Positions 17,757-26,056 of a stretch of 64,000 nt of DNA are shown one piece after another; the stretch's first letter is position 1, and each line of letters starts with the position of its first letter. The stretch is from Pseudomonas sp. N40(2020) (lineage in GTDB: Bacteria; Pseudomonadota; Gammaproteobacteria; Pseudomonadales; Pseudomonadaceae). Below the pieces are notes generated by a model that was given only the letters and a program-made list of their open reading frames with translations, did no database searches and was not told the origin of the DNA. The translations under genes and the position numbers were made by a program. The DNA is taken from positions 1 through 64,000 of the forward strand of contig NZ_JACSZV010000029.1 in NCBI RefSeq assembly GCF_014472415.1. The letters run 5' to 3'.

Positions 17757-18725
17757 ATGGACGTGGTGCGTTGGGGCATGATCGGTTGCGGTGACGTCAC
17801 CGAGCGCAAGAGCGGGCCGGCCTTTTACAAGGCTCCCGGTTCGGCGTTGGTGGCGGTGATGGGGCGGCGTCTTGAAGCGGTGAGCGATTACGCCGCGCGC
17901 CACGGCATCGCCCGGGTCTACACCGACGTCGATGCACTGATCAACGATCCCGAGGTGGACGCGGTGTACATCGCCACGCCACCCGACAGCCACCACGCCT
18001 ACAGCCTCAAAGTCGCCGCCGCCGGCAAGCATTGCTGCGTGGAAAAACCCATGGCACTCAGCTCGGGGCAAAGCCGCGAGATGCAGCAGGCGTTTGCCGA
18101 CGCCGGTTTGCACCTGTTTGTTTCCTACTACCGCCGTTCGTTGCCGCGCTTTCAACAAGTGCGCCAATGGCTGGAGGAAGGGCGCATCGGCGCGGTGCGG
18201 CACCTGAGCTGGACATTGACCAAGGCGCCGTCGGCGGCAGACCTGGAGGGCAGCAACAACTGGCGAACCGACCCCGCTGTGGCCGGCGGTGGCTACTTTG
18301 CCGACCTGGCCAGCCACGGTTTCGACCTGTTCCAGTACCTGCTCGGCGACATCGTTGAAGTCGCCGGATTCACCGCACGACAGGCTGGCTTGTATGCGGC
18401 TGAAGATGCGGTCAGCGCCAGTTGACGGTTTTCATCCGGAGCGCTGGGCATGGGTTGCTGGAGCTTTGTTGCGGATCGGCGTGAAGATCGGGTCGAGATC
18501 ATCGGCAGTGAAGGGCGAATCAGTTTTTCAGTGTTTGATGAGCACCCGGTGCAGTTATTTGCCGACGAACAAATCAGCCTGCAAATCCCGCATCACGAGC
18601 ACATTCAGTGGCATCACGTACTGGGCATGAATGCGCATATCCGTGGTGACGCGCAGCATCCGGCGGTGGCCGAGCAGGCACTGAAAACCGACTGGGTCAT
18701 GGATCAGATCCTCAAGCGTCACTGA
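17757..18725 (+). pseudogene. Gfo/Idh/MocA-family oxidoreductase interrupted by an in-frame TGA
   Basis: The frame from ATG 17757 (AAGGAG 7 bases upstream) gives 222 residues with an N-terminal Rossmann fold (WGMIGCGDVTERKSGPAF), the NAD-binding/central motif CCVEKPMALS and the catalytic-domain start GGGYFADLASHGFDLFQYLL. It stops at TGA 18423-18425. The same frame then continues without further stops to TGA 18723-18725, encoding the missing C-terminal beta-sheet (ALGMGCWSFVADRREDRVEI...). Restoring one codon, probably TGG Trp, gives a normal-length protein of about 322 residues. A single nonsense mutation, a base-call error or programmed read-through are all possible. The lack of other damage points to a very recent change or an error. 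Substrate unknown. Confidence 0.8.
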
Positions 18726-18748
18726 TCCCCCTGACATACAACATCCCC

Positions 18749-18836
18749 TGTGGGAGCGAGCCTGCTCGCGAAGGCGTCGTGTCAGGTTCCCATTCGAATA
18801 CTGACACACCGTCTTCGCGAGCAGGCTCGCTCCCAC
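18749..18836. repeat. REP doublet, TGTGGGAGCGAGC family
   Basis: Arms TGTGGGAGCGAGCCTGCTCG (18749-) and its reverse complement (ending near 18836) enclose a second inverted repeat, GTGTCAG at 18779-18785 and CTGACAC at 18801-18807. Elements of this core are common in fluorescent pseudomonads and related copies lie at 45157-45255 and 48540-48632. Confidence 0.85.
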
Positions 18837-18892
18837 ATTTGCTCCCGTGTTGTCGCATCTAAGGATATGCCCAAACAATATTTCTCAACCTT

Positions 18893-18932
18893 GTCATAAC
18901 AACTCTAAGATCACGTCATAACTCGTTATGAC
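18893..18932. promoter_or_regulatory. Candidate GntR operator: GTCATAAC repeats and palindrome
   Basis: GTCATAAC occurs at 18893-18900 and again at 18915-18922, where it forms a perfect palindrome GTCATAAC-TC-GTTATGAC (18915-18932). The two direct copies are 22 bases apart, about two helical turns. The site lies immediately before, and overlaps the first possible ATG of, the GntR gene. Autoregulation by binding here is the natural inference for a HutC-subfamily repressor that heads its own operon; no binding data are available from sequence. Confidence 0.6.
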
Positions 18933-18945
18933 AAGTGATCCCGTG

Positions 18946-19698
18946 ATGACCGATAACGTTCTCTCCCTAAGCAGCGTTCCTCTGCACACCCAACTGCGCG
19001 ACGTCCTCCGCGCGCGCATTCTCGATGGCGAATACCCGCAAGACAGCCAGATGCCGTCCGAAAGCGAACTCGGCGCGCTGTTCAAAGTCAGCCGCATCAC
19101 CGTGCGCCAGGCGCTGGGTGATCTGCAAAAGGAAGGGCTGATCTTCAAGATCCACGGCAAAGGCACCTTCGTTGCCAAGCCGAAAACCTTCCAGAACGTC
19201 AGCAGCCTGCAAGGTCTCGCCGAGTCCATGACCGGGCGCGGCTACGAGGTGATCAACCGCCTGCGCAGCTTCAAATTCATCCCGGCGGACAAGCGCGTCG
19301 CCGAGCGTTTGCAGGTCGCCGAGGGCGAGATCGTCGCGCAGATCAAACGCGTGCGGTTGATCAACCGTGAGCCGATCTCGCTGGAAATCACCTACCTGCC
19401 CAAAGCCGTCGGCGAGCGGCTGGAGAAGGCTGATCTGGTTACTCGCGACATCTTCCTGATCCTCGAAAACGACTGCGGCATCGCCCTAGGCCACGCCGAT
19501 CTGGCCATCGACGCGGTGCTCGCTGACAGCGACCTGACTCAGGCGCTGAACGTCGAGGCCGGCTCGCCGATCATGCGTATCGAACGTCTGACCCACGACG
19601 CGCAGGGGCAGCCGCTGGACTTTGAACACCTTTACTACCGTGGCGATGCGTTCCAGTACCGCCTGCGGATCGACCGGCAAAAAGGGGAGCAGGCATGA
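18946..19698 (+). CDS. GntR-family regulator (HutC/UTRA subfamily), operon head
   Basis: About 250 residues: a winged-helix DNA-binding domain (PLHTQLRDVLRARILDGEYP, then SESELGALFKVSRITVRQAL and KIHGKGTFVAKP) and a C-terminal UTRA effector domain (IKRVRLINREPISLEITYLP, ending HLYYRGDAFQYRLRIDR). UTRA regulators usually repress a catabolic or transport operon until a small ligand binds. An alternative ATG at 18928 lies inside the GTTATGAC half-site and has no ribosome site, so I prefer ATG 18946, though AAGTGA there is only a moderate match. The stop overlaps the ATG of the AprA-like gene by 4 bases, so regulator and enzyme are translationally coupled. Confidence 0.88.
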   Translation: MTDNVLSLSSVPLHTQLRDVLRARILDGEYPQDSQMPSESELGALFKVSRITVRQALGDLQKEGLIFKIHGKGTFVAKPKTFQNVSSLQGLAESMTGRGYEVINRLRSFKFIPADKRVAERLQVAEGEIVAQIKRVRLINREPISLEITYLPKAVGERLEKADLVTRDIFLILENDCGIALGHADLAIDAVLADSDLTQALNVEAGSPIMRIERLTHDAQGQPLDFEHLYYRGDAFQYRLRIDRQKGEQA

Positions 19699-21425
19699 CA
19701 CGCAGCACGCTTGAGCAGGAATACGACATCGTCGTGATCGGCGGCGGCACTGCCGGCCCGATGGCCGCGATCAAGGCCAAAGAGAAGAACCGTGATCTGC
19801 GCGTGCTGCTGGTCGACAAGGCCAACGTCAAACGCAGCGGCGCGATCAGCATGGGCATGGACGGCCTGAACAACGCGATCATCCCCGGCCACTCGACGCC
19901 CGAGCAGTACACCAAGGAAATCACCATCGCCAACGACGGCATCGTCAATCAGGCGGCGGTGTACGCCTACGCCACCCACAGCTTCGAAACCATCGAGCAA
20001 CTCGACCGCTGGGGTGTGAAGTTCGAGAAGGACGAAACCGGCGATTACGCGGTGAAAAAAGTCCACCACATGGGCGCCTACGTGCTGCCGATGCCGGAAG
20101 GTCACGACATCAAGAAAGTCCTTTATCGCCAGTTGAAGCGCGCGCGGGTCAGCATCACCAATCGACTGGTCTGCACCCGTTTGCTGACCGACGAAGAGGG
20201 CGCGGTCAACGGTGTGATGGGCTTCGATTGCCGCACCGCCGACTTCCATGTGATCAAGGCCAAAGCGGTAATTCTTGCCTGTGGTGCGGCCGGACGCCTC
20301 GGTTTGCCATCGTCGGGCTATTTGATGGGCACCTACGAAAACCCGACCAATGCCGGCGACGGCTACGCGATGGCCTATCACGCCGGGGCCGAACTGGCGA
20401 ACCTCGAATGTTTCCAGATCAACCCGCTGATCAAGGATTACAACGGCCCGGCGTGCGCCTATGTCACCGGCCCGCTGGGCGGCTACACCGCCAACAACAA
20501 GGGCGAACGCTTCATCGAGTGCGACTACTGGAGCGGGCAGATGATGTGGGAGTTCCACCAGGAACTGGAAAGCGGCAACGGCCCGGTATTCCTCAAACTC
20601 GATCATCTGGCCGAGGAAACCATCCAGAACATCGAGGAAATCCTGCACAGCAACGAACGCCCGAGCCGTGGCCAGTTTCACGCCAATCGCGGCACCGATT
20701 ACCGCACGCAAATGGTCGAGATGCACATTTCCGAGATCGGTTTTTGCAGCGGCCACTCGGCGTCCGGTGTGTGGGTCAACGAACGCGCCGAGACTTCGGT
20801 GAAAGGCTTGTATTCGGCCGGGGACATGGCTGCCGTGCCGCACAACTACATGCTCGGCGCGTTTACCTACGGCTGGTTCGCCGGGCACAACGCGGCGGAT
20901 TTTGTCGCCGGACGTGAGTTTTCCGCGTTGGATGCCGGGCAGATTGAGAAAGAGAAAGCGCGGGTCTATGCACCGCTGGATCGTGAACACGGTCTGCCGC
21001 CGGCGCAGGTCGAGTACAAGCTGCGGCGCTTCGTCAACGACTACCTGCAACCGCCAAAAGTGACAAAGAAAATGCAGATCGGCCTGCAACGCTTCAGCGA
21101 CATCGAACGTGATCTCGACCAGATGAAGGCCAGCAACGCCCACGAACTGATGCGCGCCATGGAAACCAGCGTGATCCGCGACTGCGCCGAAATGGCTGCC
21201 CGCGCTTCGCTGTTCCGCGCCGAAAGCCGCTGGGGGCTTTACCACTACCGGGTCGATCACCCGCAGCGCAACGACGCTGAATGGTTCTGCCATTGCCACT
21301 TGAAGAAGGGCGACGACGGCCAGATGACCAGTTTTAAAAAAGCCGTCGAGCCTTACATCATCCCGCTCGATGCCGAAGAAATGCAGGCTTACGACCGCTT
21401 GCGGGTCGGCGCTTTTGCCGCGTGA
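19695..21425 (+). CDS. AprA-like FAD-dependent oxidoreductase subunit (fumarate reductase/APS reductase superfamily)
   Basis: 576 residues. An N-terminal FAD dinucleotide fold (DIVVIGGGTAGPMAAIKA), the RSGAISMGMDGLNN segment equivalent to RSGA...IN of AprA, the flavin-domain motif GHSASGVWV and GLYSAGDMAAVPHNYMLGAF, then a helical C-terminal region ending RAESRWGLYHYRVDHP and KKAVEPYIIPL, as in dissimilatory APS reductase alpha. It is cytoplasmic and has no signal peptide. Known AprA interconverts APS and sulfite with AMP; here no sat or qmo genes are near and several pocket segments differ, so the substrate is probably something else. Partner: the ferredoxin 26 bases downstream. Generic annotation would be fumarate reductase/succinate dehydrogenase flavoprotein; AprA resemblance over the full length makes that less apt. 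Confidence 0.8.
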   Translation: MTRSTLEQEYDIVVIGGGTAGPMAAIKAKEKNRDLRVLLVDKANVKRSGAISMGMDGLNNAIIPGHSTPEQYTKEITIANDGIVNQAAVYAYATHSFETIEQLDRWGVKFEKDETGDYAVKKVHHMGAYVLPMPEGHDIKKVLYRQLKRARVSITNRLVCTRLLTDEEGAVNGVMGFDCRTADFHVIKAKAVILACGAAGRLGLPSSGYLMGTYENPTNAGDGYAMAYHAGAELANLECFQINPLIKDYNGPACAYVTGPLGGYTANNKGERFIECDYWSGQMMWEFHQELESGNGPVFLKLDHLAEETIQNIEEILHSNERPSRGQFHANRGTDYRTQMVEMHISEIGFCSGHSASGVWVNERAETSVKGLYSAGDMAAVPHNYMLGAFTYGWFAGHNAADFVAGREFSALDAGQIEKEKARVYAPLDREHGLPPAQVEYKLRRFVNDYLQPPKVTKKMQIGLQRFSDIERDLDQMKASNAHELMRAMETSVIRDCAEMAARASLFRAESRWGLYHYRVDHPQRNDAEWFCHCHLKKGDDGQMTSFKKAVEPYIIPLDAEEMQAYDRLRVGAFAA

Positions 21426-21451
21426 TGCATCACCCATAGAGAACCCGAACC

Positions 21452-21697
21452 ATGGCCTATCAAGCCCAGGAAATCTTCTTCCGCTCCAACGCCCCCGTCA
21501 CCGTGGACGAGGACAAATGCATCGCCGAAAAGGGCTGCACCGTGTGCGTCGACGTCTGCCCGATGGATCTGCTGGCGATCAACCCGGCCACGCAAAAGGC
21601 CTACATGGCGTTCGATGAATGCTGGTACTGCATGCCGTGTGAGAAGGATTGTCCGACCGGTGCGGTGAAAGTCGATATCCCTTATCTCCTGCGTTGA
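21452..21697 (+). CDS. AprB-like 2x[4Fe-4S] ferredoxin subunit
   Basis: 81 residues with two tetranuclear cluster motifs: CIAEKGCTVCVDVCP (with an AprB-like insertion in the first loop) and CWYCMPCEKDCP, followed by TGAVKVDIPYLLR. The spacing and the FDECWYCMPC segment parallel the beta subunit of APS reductase (EACWECYSCIKICP-type), but it lacks the long C-terminal tail that wraps AprA. It probably forms a heterodimer with the preceding flavoprotein and passes electrons to or from FAD. The redox partner outside the complex is not encoded nearby. Confidence 0.85.
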   Translation: MAYQAQEIFFRSNAPVTVDEDKCIAEKGCTVCVDVCPMDLLAINPATQKAYMAFDECWYCMPCEKDCPTGAVKVDIPYLLR

Positions 21698-21840
21698 AAC
21701 CCGCTCCCACATTGGAACTGTGAGAACACAAAGCCATCCGGAAACCCCGGACGCTGGATTCAAAAACACCCCTCGTTTCCCACCGCGCCCTGATCGCGGC
21801 GGAGACGAACATCCTATAAATGATTCGAGGGGAAACACTC

Positions 21841-23244
21841 ATGTTGCGTGCAGCAATCGCCGGTCTCGTACTGGCCTCGTTCACCTTCTCGGCCTCGGCC
21901 GAAACCATCCGTATTGCTATCGGCACCCAAGACACCACCATCAACTGCGCCGCCGGCGGTCTGTTGATTCGTGAGCTCGGCCTGCTCGACAAGTACCTGC
22001 CCCACGACGGCGCCTACAAAGACGCGAAATACGACGTGCAGTGGAAGAACTTCACCAGCGGCGCACCGCTGACCAACGAAATGGTCGCCGGCAAACTCGA
22101 CTTTGGCGCCATGGCCGATTTCCCCGGTGCGTTCAATGGCGTGGCATTCGAAACCGCCGGCAAGCACAGCCTGTTCATCAGCGTGTTGTCGGGCAGCACC
22201 AAGGGTAGCGGCAACGGCATCGTCGTGCCGAGCGCGTCGGACGTGCAGTCGCTGAGCGAACTCAAGGGCAAGACCATCTCCGTGCCGTTCGCTTCCACGG
22301 CGCACGGTATGTTGCTGCGTGCGGTGGCGGAGCAGGGCTGGGACCCACTTAAAGACGTGAACATCATCGCTCAGCCGCCAGAAGTCGCCGGCTCCGCGTT
22401 GCAGGCCGGCAAGATCGACGCCCATGCTGATTTTGTGCCGTTCGCCGAACTGTTCCCCAGCCGTGGTTTCGCTCGCAAGATCTATGACGGCGCCCAAGCG
22501 AATTCGCCGACCTTTCACGGTGCTCTGGTCGATCAGGCGTACGCGAAAAAGTACCCGGAAATCGTCGTCGCTTATCTGCGCGCAAGCATCGAGGCCAATC
22601 AGTTGCTGGCCGCCGAGCCTGAGAGGTACAGCGAGCTGATCGCCAAAGTCACTGGCGTCGATGCCGAGGTCAATTACCTGTTCCTCGGTCCGCTCGGTGT
22701 GCAGACCCGAGATCTGAGCTGGAAGCCGGAATATCGCCAGGCAGTCGGAACGGCCATCGACACATTGAAACTGCTGAAAAAGGCTGATCGTGGACTCGAT
22801 CTGAACAACTTCATCGACGACCAGTACATCCGCGCCGCATTCAAGGCTTCGAACCTGGATTACACCGCGCAACTCGCCAACTACGCGCAGACGCCGCTCA
22901 AGACTGTTGATTCCGCCAGCGGTAAAGCCATCACGGACTTGCGCCACGTCGCCGAAATCTGGGTGCGCGGTGAAGACAAAGTGCGCCAGTACGCCTCGGC
23001 GCAAGCGGCGTTCAGCGCATTGGCCGGTTTGAAGCAGGACGGTAAAAGCATCCGTGCGGTGTATGCCCAGGCCAGCGACAGCGGGATCAAGTTGCTGGCG
23101 GATCAGGCGTGGTTTGCCAGTGATGCCAAGGGGCGTTTGAGTGCATTCCTGCTCAAGGGCCAGGCCCAGCAATTTGCGGCGGCGCAGGGGGGGAAGGTTT
23201 TCGACTTTACCGATGCCACGGCACAGGCTGTGGTCGCTCGTTAA
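21841..23244 (+). CDS. ABC transporter periplasmic binding protein (SsuA/TauA/NrtA-like)
   Basis: 467 residues: a clear signal peptide (MLRAAIAGLVLASFTFSASA) and an NMT1/SsuA-like fold beginning ETIRIAIGTQDTTINCAAGG, with MVAGKLDFGAMADFPG typical of nitrate/sulfonate/taurine binding proteins. ATG 21841 is supported by AGGGGA 7 bases upstream; an earlier in-frame ATG at 21820 would put that ribosome site inside the gene and spoil the signal peptide. Usual SsuA/TauA proteins have about 320-340 residues, so roughly 110-130 residues at the C-terminus (after about 340) are extra, with an alanine-rich helical look. It delivers substrate to the permease and ATPase downstream. The compound is unknown. 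Confidence 0.85.
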   Translation: MLRAAIAGLVLASFTFSASAETIRIAIGTQDTTINCAAGGLLIRELGLLDKYLPHDGAYKDAKYDVQWKNFTSGAPLTNEMVAGKLDFGAMADFPGAFNGVAFETAGKHSLFISVLSGSTKGSGNGIVVPSASDVQSLSELKGKTISVPFASTAHGMLLRAVAEQGWDPLKDVNIIAQPPEVAGSALQAGKIDAHADFVPFAELFPSRGFARKIYDGAQANSPTFHGALVDQAYAKKYPEIVVAYLRASIEANQLLAAEPERYSELIAKVTGVDAEVNYLFLGPLGVQTRDLSWKPEYRQAVGTAIDTLKLLKKADRGLDLNNFIDDQYIRAAFKASNLDYTAQLANYAQTPLKTVDSASGKAITDLRHVAEIWVRGEDKVRQYASAQAAFSALAGLKQDGKSIRAVYAQASDSGIKLLADQAWFASDAKGRLSAFLLKGQAQQFAAAQGGKVFDFTDATAQAVVAR

Positions 23245-23258
23245 GGGCAGATCAAGAG

Positions 23259-23419
23259 CCCCTCACCCTAACCCTCTCCCGGAGGGAGAGGGGACTGACC
23301 GGGATGTTTGGGCGAGATACGCCGACCTGGAATACCGAGCCGAACTCAGGTTTTGAAACACACAAAATCGGCTCCCTTTCCCCCTCGCCCCCTTGGGGGA
23401 GAGGGCTGGGGTGAGGGGG
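23259..23419. repeat. Pseudomonas CCCTCACCC-type palindromic repeat element, copy 2
   Basis: About 160 bases between inverted ends (CCCCTCACCCTAACCCTCTC and GAGAGGGCTGGGGTGAGGGG), with the same plan as 16605-16782. It sits inside the operon, between the binding-protein gene and the permease gene, where it may modulate relative expression or mRNA stability of upstream and downstream parts. Confidence 0.8.
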
Positions 23420-23463
23420 TAAATCTTAGCCGTCACACAGATCCGGAACTGGAAACCCGCTCC

Positions 23464-24249
23464 ATGAAAACACCTTCCGCCTTGCGCTGGACATCAAGAT
23501 CCGCCTCACTGCTGCTCTGCCTTCTATTCTGGCAACTCGCCGCCAGCCACCACTGGAACCTCGGCCTCGTCACCTTCGCCAATGTGCCTACGCCATTGGC
23601 GGTCATCGAAGCCGCACTCGGTCTGGGCGACTCCGGCAAGCTCCTGCAACACCTGACCGCCAGCCTCAGCCGCGTCTTCGCCGGCTACCTCGCTGCACTG
23701 GTCGTCGGCATCGCATTGGGCCTGGCCATCGGCCGTTCTAAATGGGCTGAAGACCTGCTGCTGCCACCGCTGGAAGTCCTGCGCCCGATCCCGGCCGTGG
23801 CATGGATTCCATTGGCGATCCTGATGTTCCCGTCCTCGGAGTTGTCGATGGTCTTCATCACCTTCACCGGCGCGTTGTTCCCGATCCTGCTCAACACCGT
23901 GCACGGCGTCGAAGGCGTCGATCCACGCCTGATCGCTTCGGCGAAAAGCCTCGGAGCAGGGCGCCGGGCGATTCTGCTGGAAGTGATCCTGCCCGGCGCC
24001 GCGCCGAGCATCATCACGGGATTGGCGATCGGCATGGGCACCTCATGGTTCTGTCTGGTGACCGCGGAAATGATCTCTGGCCAGTTCGGCATCGGTTACT
24101 ACACCTGGGAGTCCTACACCATTCAGAACTACGCCGACATTGTCGTCGGCATGTTGCTGATCGGCGTACTGGGTATGGGCAGCAGTTTGTTGATCAAGCG
24201 TCTGGGCGGGTTGTTCACGCCTTGGCATCGTCCACGAGGTAAAGCCTGA
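23464..24249 (+). CDS. ABC transporter permease (SsuC/TauC-like)
   Basis: 261 residues with about six hydrophobic segments and the binding-protein-dependent permease signature around SAKSLGAGRRAILLEVILPGAAPSII, the EAA loop that docks on the ATPase. The family imports sulfonates, taurine, nitrate or related small anions. Start ATG 23464 is chosen because longer in-frame starts read through the repeat at 23259-23419; the ribosome site is weak (GGAAA). The stop overlaps the ATPase start (TGATG), so the two are coupled. Confidence 0.9.
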   Translation: MKTPSALRWTSRSASLLLCLLFWQLAASHHWNLGLVTFANVPTPLAVIEAALGLGDSGKLLQHLTASLSRVFAGYLAALVVGIALGLAIGRSKWAEDLLLPPLEVLRPIPAVAWIPLAILMFPSSELSMVFITFTGALFPILLNTVHGVEGVDPRLIASAKSLGAGRRAILLEVILPGAAPSIITGLAIGMGTSWFCLVTAEMISGQFGIGYYTWESYTIQNYADIVVGMLLIGVLGMGSSLLIKRLGGLFTPWHRPRGKA

Positions 24250-25097
24250 TGAGCATGATGCAAACCCCGGAAGGGCGGATTGATATCCGCAAGTTGTCCA
24301 TCGTCCTCGGCGAAGGTCGGCACGCGTTTGAAGCGGTGCAGGGCCTCGATTGCCAGATCGAACCCGGCCAGTTCGTGTGCATTCTCGGCCCGTCCGGTTG
24401 CGGCAAATCGACCTTGCTCGGCGCCTTGGCCGGGCATTTAAACGCTCAGACCGGCAGCCTGAAAGTCGATGGCGCCGAGGTGTCGGGCCCGTCGCCGCAG
24501 CGCGGCATGGTGTTCCAGCATCACACGCTGTTCCCGTGGCGCACGGTGCGCGAAAACGTCGCCTTCGGCCTGAAGATGCAGGGCATCGGCAAGGCTGAAC
24601 GTCATCGCGCCGCCGACGAAATTCTCAAACTGGTGGGCCTCGACGGTTTCGCCCAACGCTGGCCCGACCAACTCTCCGGCGGCATGCAGCAACGGGTGGA
24701 GATCGCCCGGGTGCTGGTCAATCGTCCACGGCTGTTGCTGATGGACGAGCCGTTCGGCGCGCTGGACGCCTTGACCCGGCTGAACATGCAGGAACTGTTG
24801 CTGGACATCTGGACGCGCATCCGCACCACCGTGGTGTTCGTCACCCACGACATCGACGAGGCGCTGTTTCTTGCCGACCGCTTGCTGGTGATGAGCGCGC
24901 GGCCGGGGCGAATCATCGAAGATCTGCGCCTGGATTTCCCGCGTCCGCGCACTACTGAGCTGGTCACCAGCCATGAATTCTCGCGTCTGAAGCGCCACTG
25001 TCTCGACCTGTTACGCCACGACAACGACCGACCGCTGCCGCGCCTCAATCCGCTCGGCCTGCCTCCCGAAAACCCTTTGCCGCGATTTGCCCTATGA
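24249..25097 (+). CDS. ABC transporter ATP-binding protein (SsuB/TauB-like)
   Basis: 282 residues with a complete set of nucleotide-binding motifs: Walker A GPSGCGKST, Q-loop in VFQHHTLFPW, signature LSGGMQQRVEIARVL, Walker B LLLMDEPFGALD and switch His in FVTHDIDEALFLADR. It belongs to the nitrate/sulfonate/taurine import class and energises the preceding permease. The start overlaps the permease stop by one base; a second ATG at 24255 is possible. The stop overlaps the HEAT-protein ATG by 4 bases. Confidence 0.92.
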   Translation: MSMMQTPEGRIDIRKLSIVLGEGRHAFEAVQGLDCQIEPGQFVCILGPSGCGKSTLLGALAGHLNAQTGSLKVDGAEVSGPSPQRGMVFQHHTLFPWRTVRENVAFGLKMQGIGKAERHRAADEILKLVGLDGFAQRWPDQLSGGMQQRVEIARVLVNRPRLLLMDEPFGALDALTRLNMQELLLDIWTRIRTTVVFVTHDIDEALFLADRLLVMSARPGRIIEDLRLDFPRPRTTELVTSHEFSRLKRHCLDLLRHDNDRPLPRLNPLGLPPENPLPRFAL

Positions 25098-26056
25098 CTT
25101 CTATTTTTGCTTTGACCGATAACCAAGACATTCTCGACCTGCAACCACGACTGACCGCTGAAGACGCTGGCGTGCGGCGCATTGCCCTGATCGATCTGGC
25201 CGATCTCGAAGAACCCGATGGCTTGTTGTGGCTGGTAGAACGCCTCGGGCATGATCCCGCAGAAGAAGTCCGCGCTGAAGCCGCGCGGTTGTTGGAGGCA
25301 CGGGAAGATGAGCCGGTGGTAGCGGCACTGTGTCAGGCCCTGACCGACTCGTCGCCAGCCGTACAATCTGCCGCCGCGCAGAGCCTCAGCCTGCTCAAGA
25401 CCGAAGCCGCCGGGCGGGTGATTCTGCCGTGGACCGATCATGTCGACGTCAGCGTGCGGATCGCCGCGTTCCGTGCTTTACGTGAGTTGCGTTTTGCCGC
25501 TGCCGCGCCCGCTGCAGTCGCCGCACTGCAGGATGCCGACGCCCATGTACGCCGCGAAGCCGTGGGCGTGCTCGGCTGGCTCAAACAACTCGACGCACTG
25601 GCGGCATTGGCGCGACTGGCCAGCGCTGACCCTGACACCGAGGTGCGCCGCGCCGCCACCGGCGCTCTCGGTCTGGCCTCTGGCGCCGACGTGCTGCCGG
25701 CCCTGCGCCAGGCCTTGCGGGACGACGCCTGGCAAGTGCGTGAAGAAGCCGCAACAACCTTGGGGAAAGTCGGCCACACCGACGCAGGTCCGGCATTGGT
25801 CGAGGCGCTGAGCGATGACTACTGGCAAGTGCGTCTGCGCGCCACCCGCAGCCTCGGTCGCTTGCATTTCGCCCCGGCGCTGTACGCCCTGATCGGCACC
25901 CTGGGCCATCGCATCAGTAACTTGCGCAAGGAAGCTGCGTTAGCCTTGGGCGAGTTGAATGATCGCGGTGCAGTGGCGGCGTTGCAGGCCGCGCAGGACG
26001 ATGGTGATCCGGAAGTGCGCAAAGCCGTGCGGATTGCCTTGAGTCAGCTGCAATGA
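25094..26056 (+). CDS. HEAT-repeat (PBS-lyase-type) protein
   Basis: 320 residues made almost entirely of about nine HEAT-like helical pairs of roughly 31 residues, for example VRREAVGVLGWLKQLDALAA, VRRAATGALGLASGADVLPA and VREEAATTLGKVGHTDAGPA. The repeats resemble those in phycobilin lyases and other scaffold proteins; no catalytic residues can be named. There is no signal peptide. Its position, overlapping the ATPase (4 bases) and the DUF971 gene (4 bases), implies a stoichiometric role in this operon, perhaps as a chaperone or assembly scaffold for the Fe-S flavoenzyme. That role is inference. Confidence 0.85.
   Translation: MTSIFALTDNQDILDLQPRLTAEDAGVRRIALIDLADLEEPDGLLWLVERLGHDPAEEVRAEAARLLEAREDEPVVAALCQALTDSSPAVQSAAAQSLSLLKTEAAGRVILPWTDHVDVSVRIAAFRALRELRFAAAAPAAVAALQDADAHVRREAVGVLGWLKQLDALAALARLASADPDTEVRRAATGALGLASGADVLPALRQALRDDAWQVREEAATTLGKVGHTDAGPALVEALSDDYWQVRLRATRSLGRLHFAPALYALIGTLGHRISNLRKEAALALGELNDRGAVAALQAAQDDGDPEVRKAVRIALSQLQ

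Noticed and set aside
18423..18425. TGA as a selenocysteine codon in the Gfo/Idh gene
   Set aside because: The family is not a known selenoprotein family, the position is in a structural beta-sheet rather than an active site, and I see no convincing SECIS-like hairpin directly downstream.
18749..18836. Inverted-repeat clusters as CRISPR arrays
   Set aside because: REP units occur as inverted pairs scattered between genes, with no regular spacer-repeat series and no cas genes.
19635..21437. Minus-strand open frame of 600 codons over the AprA-like gene
   Set aside because: Antisense shadow; low-complexity His/Val/Gln composition and no ribosome site.
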